From assembly GCA_002633005.1 (NCBI GenBank), contig NMRA01000910.1, positions 21,103-66,688 of the forward strand: a stretch of 45,586 bases of DNA, written 5' to 3'. The DNA comes from Phoronis australis. Its lineage: Eukaryota; Phoronida; Phoronidae. Below the pieces are notes generated by a model that saw only the letters and a program-made list of their open reading frames with translations, had not been told where the DNA came from and made no database searches. The number at the start of each line of letters is the position of its first letter. The first letter of the stretch is position 1. Of this stretch, positions 12,201 through 21,934 are shown in pieces. The translations under genes were made by a program, and so were the position numbers.

Positions 12201-15126
12201 TTGGTCATCGTGGTCTTCCACTCCATCGTGGGATCGACGGAGCTCCTCATGGACCTCGTGGAGCTCGTCGAACTCATGGAATTCATGGAAGTCCTGGAAT
12301 TCATGGAATTCGGGGAACTCCTGGAATTCGTGGAATTCGTGGAGCTCAACTTGGATCGTACCAACTGCTGTGTAAGTAATCGTGTTGTAATCATTTATTA
12401 TACCTGTGCCCAAGTGACTCAACAGGCTAATGGTACATTTGATGGTATCCCAGGATGGGACTTCACCAGAGGAGGTGTTGGCAGGGACGTGTCGCTGACT
12501 CAAACGGGGATTACGTCCTCTCAGGTATAGTTTCGAGTGGGTACTTTTGCCTTGTATTGCCTCAAGTGGGCAACGAAAAGTGCTAACTATTGGGGTAGGG
12601 GTATTCTGTCAGGTGGGGTTTCAATTTCTTGATATATCCTCAGGTGCCCATTATTCCAGTTGCCCTGGTACTGCACTGGTTTGTTCCAGCTGTCCCGGTA
12701 CTGCACTGGTTTGGATATTGAGTGTAATACCACACCTTGATCTTATACGTATTAGTGCCACCTGGTGTCGGATCTGGGAACCTGGTTGTAGCCATGTAGA
12801 CAATTTATTACTGCCTGAGACCATGCCTGGCACATAAGTGACCAATGGGAACAAGCCAACTTGCACAGCCTGCACTATCAGTTATTTTCAAACACAGAAA
12901 TCACTTCTTATCTGAGAAAAGAACAAAGTGGGACCAGTCATAGTGAGTGGCCTCTATCAAAAGTTACATTTTGACAGAATATGGGTTTGTAACGGCTTTA
13001 AAACCAACTGTTTGTTTGAAACACTACTGAGTTCCCGAATATTACATGTTGAATTAGTATTTTAATATGTATTCTTAAAAGAATTCAACCAAAGTCATTT
13101 AGATTTCTGGAATTTCTTCAAGTGATGGCCATTGCACCAAGTAAACCCAGCCCAGTGTCTTATTTGCTAAATGCTGTCTTATTGTGTCAACTTGTATTTA
13201 TCTCAACCATGGGTGTCTCAAAGCCAGGTTTGATTTGGGAGTCGCTTTCACTGCACAGTCTACTTCTCATACTGTGTGGAAGGTGTCCTGGTCCCTGAGC
13301 GACCCTAAGCACCCACATATGTCGTTTACTTGGTATGCCGTCCCTGGTTGCTTTTTATTTTTCGTTTGCCATTTCATACAGCTGATAGAAACAATTGTGT
13401 AGCGAAGCTTAATAGAAATGAAATGTCAAAACTATGTTTAGGTTATGGCCGAATATAGATAATTTATAACATGTATTATTAAGTTGCTTACACAAACATG
13501 CACACACACTCCCTCTGCCTGGGCCTCACAAGACATATATGTAAGATATGTTGACCAGCAAGTAAAAGAACCGTAGGAGCCCAGGTAGTGTTTATGAAAT
13601 CAATGTTAATTTATGAAATATTTATGAATCTTTGTAGAATGTTTTATTCTGTTTTGCTATACTTAGTATAAAAAATCTGATTTTTTCTATTCGACTCTAG
13701 GATCATATTTTATTAAGAATTGATTTTGAAATTGTTAAAAATATATCTCCTGTGGTTGGTTGCATTAAAAATCATTGTTTCTATGTCTAATGAGCTCCTT
13801 TGCTCTCTTTTAGCATAGTCGGTGTGACTGTACCCATTGTGATCATAATTATAATTGTCATCGTGCTGGTCGTCATATTTTGTTGCGTGCGAAAAAACCG
13901 AACTCCTGCGCCTCGTAAGTACTGATAGTTGTGTAACTATGTAATTATTTGCATCACGTCAAAATCTTTACCTTGGCAACCAGTACTGTTTAATGCATTT
14001 TTTTTCTAAAAATTGCAATTTTCACATTGCTTTGGTGCATTTTTAGGGAAATTTGTTTCAATTGAATAAAAGTGACAGTGTAATAGTTCTATTTTTAAAG
14101 TAATTAAGGTGTACCTGCAGACTGCATCTGAGGTTTTTAGTAAAATGTCTCGCATGTATGCTTGATTTGCTGAAATATGTTTTTCAAAAGCTCACAAAGT
14201 GGTTGGGAATCCTCAAAATTTTACCAAATGTAGCATGACAAGGAGAGCTGAATCACACATAGCAATCAAGTAACTGTAATTAAAAGGATACCAAACTGGG
14301 TTTTGGCCTATTAACATCCAATTCTCTGATACTATATAATACTCTGTAATCCCTTGGAGGAAAATTTGCTAAACGAGCAAGCATGACTTAAGCTTTTAGG
14401 AATTACACGGCAATTGTGGCAAAAGACCACACGTCAAGAACCATCCAATCTGTGACATAGGGAGCACCAGTTTTTAGTCGTTTCCTGTTTTCATCATTCA
14501 AAGTTGACGCCACTGTTGCCTTAGCAAGACACGAAAGAAGGATTAGTGGAAATCGTCAAACCTTTTAAGATAAATTTCCTCCCAAAGAATTATTTTAAAA
14601 TTTTGACAATTTGTATCTGTTCCACTCGTCTGCCCTATTTTGTTAAGCATTTTTACACCTTAACAAACAATTAAAAATGGAGACTTTTTTTGGTTTGTTT
14701 CACAGATATCCTGAAAACTGACATTGCATTATGTACAACTCTGCTGTCATCTTACTTACAGGCACTACCACTACCGTCACAAGCGGCACTGCTGGAGCAC
14801 AGATACATTACAACAATCCCATGCCGTATGCGCAGCCAGCCGGAAGTTACCCAATGAGTCAACAATTACCCCCTGCTGGCTCCTATCCTACTCAACCAGC
14901 TGGCTTTCAGCCGCAGCCAGTGGTGCCTGGCACCATGCAGCCACACTACACTGGTATCCAGCAACCGGTGTACACGCCCGTGGTGGCACCTGATGCGACA
15001 ACAGGTGCAGCATCAGCACCCCCTGGTGTTGGTACTGAACAGGCCGTATACACACCCCTGATGAACCCGGCCGCACCACCGACTTATCAACAGTTGTACA
15101 CTGATACTCCACCTGCTGAGAAATAA
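3160..15126 (+). CDS. Type I membrane protein with a Trp-repeat ectodomain and PPxY tail (split gene)
   Basis: Proposed exons are 3160-3211, 12116-12371, 13814-13914 and 14762-15126, joining as phases 1, 2, 1 with GT-AG sites to give 774 bases, 257 residues plus stop. Residues 1-17 (MDRILMVPLILVILSIS) look like a signal peptide. Residues 18-102 are a Trp/Ser-rich ectodomain with W-x-x-W repeats. Residues 104-127 are a hydrophobic helix (VPIVIIIIIVIVLVVIFCC) followed by the basic stop-transfer VRKNR. The tail is rich in Pro, Tyr and Gln, with repeated PAGSYP, VYTP and a terminal PPTY at about 242-245 that overlaps a YQQL sorting motif. PPxY binds WW domains, for example of NEDD4-type ligases. 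I know no named family with this layout. The last two exons are firm; the signal-peptide exon is chosen because its donor phase fits and a type I protein needs one. Confidence 0.6.
3385..3715 (+). repeat. Dispersed repeat family A, copy 1
   Basis: This stretch is recognisably related to 5375-5700 (reverse orientation) and 40925-41205 (same orientation). Shared landmarks are TATGCCTCACA(C/T)TGAT, CTTTTG(C)CCATA...AGAGGGACA, a CAAATTGGCAACTGG-like segment and ATGATGTC at the end. Three diverged copies in 45 kb mark an interspersed element; I see no intact protein in it. Confidence 0.6.
3713..4072. repeat. 67-bp tandem repeat, about five copies
   Basis: The CTAGGCTGGG landmark occurs at 3731, 3798, 3865, 3932 and 3999, an exact 67-base spacing. 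Each unit contains GGTACCACTACTTGTGTAGC and the palindrome CAGCTAGCTG followed by TGTATGAAGACTATC. Copies are almost identical, so the array is young or homogenised. The first unit lacks AAAATACA and the last breaks off after CATACAACTAGGTACC. It lies in the long first intron of the membrane-protein gene. Confidence 0.9.
4092..5410. repeat. Diverged tandem duplication with a 695-bp period
   Basis: Segments starting at 4100 and 4795 (both GAAATTGCACACAGC) run in parallel for about 600 bases. They share CATCTCTC, AGATG, TGCTGGTATCAAAATT, GAATCGGC, AAGAAACTGGCC and ATTTCATGGC in the same order. The trailing TGGTCAGTTTTTTACCCACATC also recurs, near 4703 and 5390. Short indels and about 20 percent divergence break all reading frames, so this looks like non-coding duplicated DNA. 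Confidence 0.8.
5375..5700 (-). repeat. Dispersed repeat family A, copy 2 (inverted)
   Basis: Read on the minus strand this matches 3385-3715 and 40925-41205, including GAAGCTCCTATAGGAG, GCGAATTATG, TTTTGCGCATAGAGG and ATATGATGTC in the same order. It abuts the end of the 695-bp tandem duplication. Confidence 0.6.
6118..6250. repeat. Short tandem duplication, about 65 bp twice
   Basis: GGTGTTTACTGTACATGTT, AGTTTAAAGTTATTAATTG and CTTGACATAT or GTTGACATAT occur twice in succession with a few substitutions. The flanks (5700-6118 and 6250-7430) are AT-rich with no gene I can support. Confidence 0.7.
7440..7901. repeat. 78-bp tandem repeat, about six copies, cut by a contig join
   Basis: The ACGATCTGA/ACGATCAGA landmark occurs at 7441, 7519, 7597, 7675, 7753 and 7831, a 78-base period. 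Units carry TTGGTCATGTCATCACTGCC, TTATCCAAATA and GTTGATATTTGCTATTCACC. Because 78 is divisible by three, several frames stay open by chance; the repeated peptide is not evidence of a gene. The array runs into the single n at 7902, so its true length is unknown. Confidence 0.9.
7903..9480. other. Intronic sequence with no gene seen
   Basis: No exon with convincing support is seen here. One weak alternative first exon at about 8415 (MFFVALLYSGEANELT then FLLA, ending at a GTTAAA donor with one leftover base) would also fit the phase of the next exon, but its start context and donor are poorer than those of the 3160 exon. Confidence 0.4.
9481..9517 (+). CDS. Small possible cassette exon A of the membrane-protein gene
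   Basis: This 37-base segment lies between TTTTCTAG and GTAGGT and reads QGHGLTGQTRE in the only frame that also keeps the next exon (10452-10534) open. It begins after one leftover base and ends with two. Together with exon B it adds exactly 120 bases, so inclusion or skipping leaves the frame of the main protein unchanged. The peptide is polar and not recognised. Confidence 0.35.
9918..10055. mobile_element. Small inverted-terminal-repeat element (MITE-like)
   Basis: GGCGGATC near 9927 and GATCCGCC near 10040 form inverted ends of a roughly 120-base AT-rich segment with internal runs CCCCCCTTTTT and CCCCCCTTTT. GTAAT flanks both sides (AGTAATC and GGTAATT), consistent with a short target duplication. 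It has no coding capacity. The superfamily is not certain. Confidence 0.45.
10452..10534 (+). CDS. Small possible cassette exon B of the membrane-protein gene
   Basis: An 83-base segment lies between TTTGGCAG and G|GTAACT and reads YRMTEKEAEKARMVV then RSLKEPGIRHRR. The phases (two in, one out) link it to exon A at 9481 and to the Trp-rich exon at 12116 (G+AC, Asp). The peptide is strongly charged and helical, unlike the rest of the ectodomain, so it may instead belong to another transcript. It also contains an in-frame ATG (10459). Confidence 0.4.
11222..11524 (+). pseudogene. Degenerate THAP-type zinc-finger fragment
   Basis: The 100-residue open frame begins MARSCICGGC, placing Cys at 5 and 10 exactly as in THAP domains (M-x-x-S-C-x4-C). 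It continues with ALFTFPWD and IWHKF, matching the F-x-FP and Trp landmarks of the fold. The second metal pair should be C-x2-H, but here the nearest match is CGAKK, with no His, and no AVPxF box follows before the stop. THAP domains bind DNA and derive from P-element-type transposases. I read this as a decayed domain or an isolated exon inside an intron of the membrane-protein gene. Confidence 0.45.
12116..12371 (+). CDS. Trp/Ser-rich W-x-x-W repeat exon
   Basis: The exon lies between a pyrimidine-rich TTGTTTCAG acceptor and a strong GT|GTAAGT donor, 26 bases after the n at 12090. In the frame dictated by the transmembrane exon (GT+C, Val) it is open for all 84 codons and reads TWTTSYYDWGSATTPSWW, then SSWSFTTKYPFWSSWSS, then SNSWNSWKSWNSWNSGNSW and similar. 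Eighteen of 84 residues are Trp, mostly spaced three apart, giving many W-x-x-W motifs, the acceptor site of protein C-mannosylation seen in thrombospondin repeats. The frame has no ATG, so it is missed by start-codon-based ORF searches; the other frames are also open and read as collagen-like or acidic repeats. Confidence 0.6.
12372..13813. other. Intron with a short tandem duplication
   Basis: Between the Trp-rich exon and the transmembrane exon. A roughly 30-base unit (CTGGTACTGCACTGGTTTG / CCGGTACTGCACTGGTTTG) is repeated twice at about 12657-12716. Nothing else with coding or RNA character is seen. Confidence 0.5.
13814..13914 (+). CDS. Transmembrane exon
   Basis: The exon is flanked by CTCTCTTTTAG and C|GTAAGT. 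After completing one codon it encodes IVGVTVPIVIIIIIVIVLVV then IFCC, a 24-residue hydrophobic helix, and VRKNRTPAP, a basic cytoplasmic anchor. Two juxtamembrane cysteines could be palmitoylated. The outgoing phase joins the tail exon (C+GC, Arg). Confidence 0.8.
14762..15126 (+). CDS. Pro/Tyr-rich cytoplasmic tail exon
   Basis: The terminal coding exon follows a TTACTTACAG acceptor and encodes 120 residues plus TAA. It is rich in Pro, Tyr, Gln and Ala with recurring QPAGSYP/PPAGSYP, QPVYTP and QAVYTP. The end NPAAPPTYQQLY contains PPTY, a WW-domain ligand, overlapping YQQL, a YxxPhi adaptor-binding signal. AATAAA polyadenylation signals occur at 15498-15503, near 15788 and near 16030. Confidence 0.85.
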
Positions 15127-18100
15127 TTGCGTATATTCGTAGAAGACGTAAAAAATTGTGCCATGTTTTTTGTTGATATTACACCCCAGATGATTGTAGT
15201 AGTTGCTATTTTTTCTTTCATTTTAGACTTCTGTTTTTGATAATAATAGTTTTTGGCGTTTGTGACTCGCCTGTTTCCCCTTTGCGTGCAAAAAACTTTT
15301 GAGTTAAAGCCAACACTTTTTAATTATCTTTTTTGAAAGTATTGGCTTTTTGTCTATGTTAGAGACATGTTTCAGTTTGAATCGCCATTTCCCAAGCCCT
15401 TAGTAACAATGCTTTGAGCAACAGTGAAGTTGGCCCAACGACAGTGCCACATCTTGATGCAAAAAATATAAATCACAACTTCTGGAACTTACTATAAAAT
15501 AAATTTCCCGATGTTGCGGAGCTGCCCAACTTTTCTACTGAAGACTAGCGGAGTTGTAACTGAGGCTGATGTACGTCCTTGAGAGATTTGTATTTTTAGT
15601 GATAAAAACCAAAAATATCAACTTTCTTCGTTACAAGTTATGATAAAAAATCGATGTCTCTACATGAAAGATACTCCTGGACCTAGTTGTTGTCTCGGCG
15701 TAACTATGCCTTTAAGTGTTACAGAACTTCTGTTGGTAGAAAAATGTTGAGATACTTATGGAAGTATTGCGTAAACCTGTTCGATATGTAATAAAAAACG
15801 CAAAGTTGTTCAATGGAATAAAGGTACCCTGTAAAAGCAGGTATGAAAAGTACTTGCATTCATGCCAATACTTCCTATCACTAGCTCCCTCTGGTGGCGA
15901 ATGTACACCCATTAGGTGTTGTGTGAACTGTTTGAAAATATGTGGCTTTAGTTTGAATATTTTTTAGAAGGAGTGTATGTATTAGATACCCAAGATTTGC
16001 TTCTGTGTTGTAGTATCCGGACTTTATGCTGAATAAATAGACTGCTGTTCCCACATTACGATTGGCCTATCGCCAGGATTTTGAGTGACGGCTTAACTGA
16101 CCAATCAGAACGAAGCATTTGTGACACACCTTCGTTTCCAAGCCGCTATTTTACCCGACAAAATACACATTGCCGGGTAAAACTTATTGTTTTGTTTGTC
16201 GACATTGCGCTAGGGGCAGAGCTTGCGATAGGTCAGTTACTTAGAGGAGAGAACAACTGTTACATTGTATTACAGTATAAGTTATATCCTAGTGTAATGT
16301 ACTAGTAAGGTGCCGAGAAGAGTTCACATACATTTATGCCATGTACTTGAAGCTGTTACACACCTGCCATTCGTCGTAAAACTAACTTGTGATTTAGACC
16401 ACTTATGGTGCTGCTATGAAACTGGTTTCAACTTATTTGTTGCACAAATTAGACGCAATTTGTGGGCATTAAAAATGACTTATTATTCCCAGAGCATAAT
16501 GTGAGCTATAAGGAACTTCTGGTTCTTTAATCTAAATCAAGTTTGTTTCTTTATATTAAGTCTGATTTGTAGCAACTTTATAAAGATCTTTTTTTTTTGT
16601 TTACACCAACTTAGAACAAAAAATGTTCCAGGGTCAATTAAAACTGAATTTGGTTGGCATCCTTCTTCCTTAAGTGGTGAGCATTGTTTTTGAAATGAGC
16701 CTGGCGCAGATTAGTCCGAACAAATTGTGCATTTTTTGGCCATACACGAATTTATGTAAAATTATATATTGTATGACAAGTATTCCAGGTGTTAGATTTA
16801 CTAACTGTGTTATAATGTATATGAATATGTCAATCTCATTATGTTATAATGATTGCTGATGCTTTTGAAGTTTGATTATCTCTATTGCTGCTGTGATAAG
16901 TGTACTCATGTCATTATCCTACAATTGACTCGAAATTCACTAGGTGGCGCTGTATGAATGCATGAAAACAGGTATTCCCTTGGAATTCTTAGTTCACAAT
17001 AACTCCCTAGTTTCTGCTAATGTATTCAGATGTCAAGATGGGTTTTTTCCACTTGCACCACCTAGTGAAAGTCAACTGGTTGCGGTTGTATTTATCTGAT
17101 TGTATACTGGATTTGTTTTTCATTGTAATGTTGCTGTGCACTAAGTGAAATTTTTATTTCTTGATGTAGAAGTAATCTGAATCTATTATTTTCTTTGAAT
17201 TGATTTCTGAGGTTGGAAAGAACTGCTAGTTTGTTCTTACTCAATATCACGCTCAATGAATTGACTCGACTCTAGGGATCTTTTATGCTCTGAGCACGAG
17301 TTCAAACCGTAATCAGATCAAACTTTTCAATGGTAAATGATAAATGACTTTTGCTTGGTGGTGGATTCATAGTGTTTTTACTTTTCTATGTGTATTGAAT
17401 CTCTTTTGTTTGATTTGACTCTATTTTACTAAAGCCTCTTAGTTAAAATTATTAATAAAGGAGCCCAGCTCCTGCTGCCCTCTTGTGGCAGGGTATGTGT
17501 AACATCTCTCTGTTTTCTAGTTTTTATTATTATGCATATTTTGGGACTTAATATTAAAATAAATAATTACACCGATGTCAGTGGTCATAATTTTAAGCTA
17601 CGTAAGTTTTCAAAAACGTTGGCGAATTTTGTCTGGCTCCGTCAGTTATTTCGATAACCCTGAATAACACTAATATCACAAGAAAATAAACCCTCAAAAT
17701 TTCGCTAATTTTTTGAAAACTACTGTCTGTACCTCTTTTCTTAATTTGTTTTCAGATGCCCACAGCTCTACAGACAGAAAACTGTGCGCACAAAGTCTTA
17801 AATCATTAACTTGTGAAATTATGCAAAAAACAATGTTGTAAAGTATATACTTTTATATTTACAAGAAAAAAAAACATGGTTATATGCTTGTATTTATGTA
17901 ACAAAGCAGATAACTTCTCCAACACTCAAGATTCACCCGAGTTAAGCGGCAACGTAAGTTCTATCTAAAATTGATTACAATTTCTATTGAAATTTTGTAA
18001 AACAATATTCTCTCATTTAATGCATAGCCCTATAGTTAAATGGACTTGCCTTCAATCAAATAAATTGACTTGCACACGTGTTACGCTGCAGTGAATGAAA

Positions 18101-20118
18101 ATTAAAACACGTTTCTAAAATTCAGATTTTGTAAACAGAAAACACTTTGCAGAGACTGATATTTACACGTTTAAAGTAAATATAGTGCTGTCTCGCTAAC
18201 GTGACTTGACGTTCGCTTTGTGACATTTAGTTTCACACAATGTTGAACGTCGATTGCTTTGATTTAATATTGCAATGCCGTGAAATAAGACATGTTAACG
18301 CTGGTTTTCAGTTTGGTCATACTAAGGTGGAAAGGGAACTCCTAGGTGTTGGTTTTGGGTTAATACACAGTTTCATTCTTATTTGATCTTACTTTGAAGA
18401 TGGCCACTTTTGAACCGACCACGCTGTGGTCAGTGTAGCTTTATATGTTCCCAGCTTTCAGCACAACATTCTTTTGCTCGATGCATACCAAAAAAATTGA
18501 CAGCATTTTATTTTTAAGGCTGGTTCGTATCCGTAGAACCAGCATGGCCAAGTGCATTTCAGCAATCGGACTATGACCCGTGACCATCAAAACTACTCAA
18601 GACGTGACTCAAAAATTGACAAATTGAGTGCTATGCTTGAGTGTAGTATTGAGTAAAGTTTAATGGTCAAGGTCCCATATTCAAAAACTTTAATGATACA
18701 CAGTTTAATATATTAGGTACAAATAAATGCAATCGTGATACTAATGTATTTCAACTCATGACGTACGTTGCACAAAACATGTTAACTTATGAATTTGATA
18801 GTTGCATGACATCCATAACACTGTCCAACAACAGCAGCGTCACGGGTCACAGTGTGAAGTCATTGTTGATGGGCACTTAAATCATAAATTTCAAGAAACG
18901 GGTTGGCGCTTATTCGTACATGGGTGCTTTACCCAAGCTAGATAGTCACCCTGGCTACCTATGACAAACGACAATGAAATCCAAAGAGCTGATGTTCAAA
19001 GAATTTGTTACAAGGTTAGCACATTAACTGGTTTTGGTCTATACCCAGATAACTTTTAAAGCTGCTGACCCATTTCTGCTGGAATCGGGTGAATTTGTAA
19101 CTAGTAAAAAAACAGACTATTACATTATCGGTTGCTATTTTCTTTGGCTTACATGAAACTATAAAAAACTACAACATAGCTATCCCCCGATAGTATGTTA
19201 CAACAGCTTGTCCTAGTTAGGCTGCCCAGCAATTCCCCAAATGCACTGATATCTTACATAACACAATTAACCACAAGACACATTCTGTACACTTATTTTT
19301 AATAAAACATTTCATTAAAATACATAAGGTTCAGTCAAAATGCAATACTTGATGACCAAACACTACTCCCCGTCTTGGTTGATACTTTGAAGTTATTCTT
19401 TATCTCCGTAGACTTAAGCATGGCGCAGACAAAAAGGTAGGCGCTGAGCCAACTGCCTTAAGTAGCAATAATCTAGACACACTGCTCACATCATCAAGGT
19501 GTGAAAATAAGAACTAGCCCAACAAGCATATTACCCTTTGTTGGCAAGTAACTAGCATGGAGCTGTGAGTTTATCTTACTGAGACAGCTGGATGAGCGCA
19601 TAGCCCTTTGTCTGCACCATGCCTCATCATTCACTGAAGAAACTTATAACACCCTTCTCACATGGAATAGAGCCATACTTAAACTGTTTACACACAGGAA
19701 CACCTCAGAAACAAAGACCTGCTTCCCGGTGAACATAAACTAGTGTCACATCTTAACCCTCAAATGATTTTCATACCAAAAGAGGAGACCAAATGCACTG
19801 CAGTATAAAGTCTCACAATCCAACTTCACTGGCCACACAGACTTTTCATACACAGCATTCCTTTCTCATGAACTGCAATTCTATTCTGATGAACATATTT
19901 TTCCCACAAACAACAGTTCTTTTCACTCTCTGACAGGAGGTAGGAGTCTCACACGTTGGCCACTAATTAGTGTGTGCTTTGTACACTGTATCTTATCTGC
20001 ATGTGGGTGCAACTGCACCAATCAGAACGCCCCGAGTATGAGCCTGTGCATCAGCCCGGGAAATTGGAGCGCAAGAAGAGTTGAACACATTCACATATGT
20101 TCAGAGAGGACTCTCGAG
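15127..20118. other. Intergenic region between convergent genes
   Basis: It contains the 3' UTR of the membrane-protein gene and presumably that of CENPC on the other strand. A minus-strand AATAAA (TTTATT on plus, near 18507) is one possible CENPC polyadenylation signal. Four CTCF-like motifs lie at 15886-17490. I see no further exon with both splice sites and coding composition; a short open stretch after a TTTTCAG at 17755 ends quickly and is not supported. Confidence 0.5.
15886..17490. promoter_or_regulatory. Cluster of CTCF-like motifs
   Basis: Compared with the CTCF core CCASYAGRKGGCR, near matches lie at 15886-15899 (minus, CCACCAGAGGGA), 16937-16949 (plus, TCACTAGGTGGCG), 17055-17068 (minus, TCACTAGGTGGTG) and 17475-17490 (minus, CCACAAGAGGGCA). 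Two of them form a convergent pair about 110 bases apart. CTCF is conserved in bilaterians and often marks gene boundaries; occupancy here is inference. Confidence 0.35.
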
Positions 20119-21934
20119 TCAACCTTTTAACTGGAAGAAACACAGCTTGCAGTCCTCATTCCTTAAGTTTTTCAAGCTGTACGTGTTACCTAAAAGGCAG
20201 AGATCTACGGATTAAACATAGAATATCACACATCTCAAAGTAAGACAAAAATGCAAATGCTTATAGACTGTCTACCAATATGGTAACTACTTTTTAAAGC
20301 CATTAAAAATGTCATTTAATTACTCAGACTGAACTTAAAATTCATTAAAATGTTAATTAGGGCTCTATTTCAGGTGTCCCTGGCGATTTGGGAGAAATTG
20401 TCATCTGGTCTTGAGGCATACCCATTTCGATTTGAGCATACCCCAGCAGTGAGTGACATATCTTAACACGATTGGGTATACCCATTTTCATTTGGATGTA
20501 CCCAAGGTCAGTGACAAATCTTAGCATGTTTGGGTAACAAGATGAATCATAAAAGACTGGGAAACAAACTGAACAATTTACATGGAAATCTGTTGACAGG
20601 TACAAACTACATCTTAGCCGCGATGAAAATTAGCAGCATTCAAAACAGACCGTTTTTGTATTATACTAGACTCAGTATTCGTTTGTACAGCACTCAGTGG
20701 TATTGGAATACAAAAATCGATAGCAAACCTTTTGGAATAAAGAACACATCATCTGTCTCTAGTATGGATGTTGACTCGTGAATGGTAACAGCCAACTTGC
20801 CTCGAAGAATTGTGAATGCCTGCAAGAATGAAGAGGTGAAAGGTGAGTGACCATAGACTGAAAAGTTGACGAAAGGTCAGTGAACACAGAGGCAAAAGGT
20901 CATTGTACACTGAGGTGAACGGCAAGGTTAATCCATTCCGGACAATTTCATACGAAATTATATGATGCAGAGCAGTTGGCTACAAACCCTTATCTTACCA
21001 TGGAGTCGTTACGGACAATCTGTGTCTCCTTCTCAGCTAGAGGCCTGAGAATGAGTTGACCCACCGAGAAGGCAGGATGTTGGAGCCCCTTACACAGCAC
21101 TAGGTGGTCTGTCGGCTGGGCCGGCTGCCCCTGGGGGCCGCGATAGTTGAAGGAATCTTTGGTTGCCATGCACACTGAAAGCGTTATCAATCTTAGTGTT
21201 TAATATAAACTAAATATAAAGTGTACACAAATAAATGCATCATGTACATTAAATCAGTTTTTGGCCACAATAAGAACAAAAACCGGACAATCGCCGCAAA
21301 ATTTTTTTTTTATTTGTGCGGCGATTGTCCGGTTTTTGATCATGTACATAACCCTGAATGGATGCATTGCTGGAACTTTAACCAGTGTCTTGATCGTGAC
21401 GCATCTTCTAGTAGAACCTTCTTTGTGTACCATTAATGTATAACTACTAGGCTAAGCTCTAAGAAAACGAAACTTTCTTCATGGGAATCTTCCCTTGAGT
21501 GAAAATTGCACGATATTTGTTATTACATTATACAGCAAAAAATAATTGTCACCTTTCTGTATTTTAGAGGTTGACAACCTTGATGAAACTAACACAAAAT
21601 TTAGTATTTTCTGGCAACAGTACAACATTAACAAACAAAGGAGAATTTTCTAAACATTTACTTTTGCTGAGAAATTTGACAGAAAATAAAATCCCACTAC
21701 ACAGCCACATTGTGTGACCAGTAAGTAGTGAATTACCATACAATCAGTAAAATTCACTGACTCATTCACAACAGTACACTACAAAATATAATTGCTACTT
21801 ACTGACATAAACCTCTTCTCCAGTGTCTGGGTTTATCACGCAGATTTCTGGATCATCGTTGACCTCTGTGTCTGAAGAGTCCATCACATGGACTGACAGG
21901 TTGCGAGGAGTCGAGGGCATTCTCGGATTTTTAC
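20119..21934 (-). CDS. CENPC: CENP-C cupin domain, last four exons
   Basis: Exons 21934-21803, 21174-20999, 20819-20729 and 20189-20119 encode the complete C-terminal Mif2/CENP-C cupin, which dimerises the protein. Landmarks in order are DPEICVINPDTGEEVYV, DSFNYRGPQGQP, HLVLCKGLQHPAFSVGQL, ILRPLAEKETQ, FTILRGKLAVTIHES, DDVFFIPKGNTYSLKNLRN and CFFQLKG at the very end. These follow the vertebrate order (DPETREIILMDLVRP ... YVPSGNYYNIKNLRNEE ... LLFTQIKR). The glycine of PKGN is split across the last intron. Confidence 0.95.

Noticed and set aside
12059-12379. Collagen-like Gly-x-y reading frame and minus-strand acidic HEF-type repeat frame
   Set aside because: Both are alternative readings of a 9-bp repeat. 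The Gly frame leaves the wrong phase for the transmembrane exon and loses Gly periodicity; the Trp frame is the one that fits both splice junctions.
17755-17818. Possible terminal exon after a TTTTCAG acceptor
   Set aside because: All frames end within about 30 codons, composition is not protein-like and no partner exon is seen.
20357-20605. Minus-strand 82-codon frame just upstream of the last CENPC exon
   Set aside because: It consists of short direct repeats (GYAQIEMG-type) and is skipped by the in-phase join 20729|20189 that completes the cupin.
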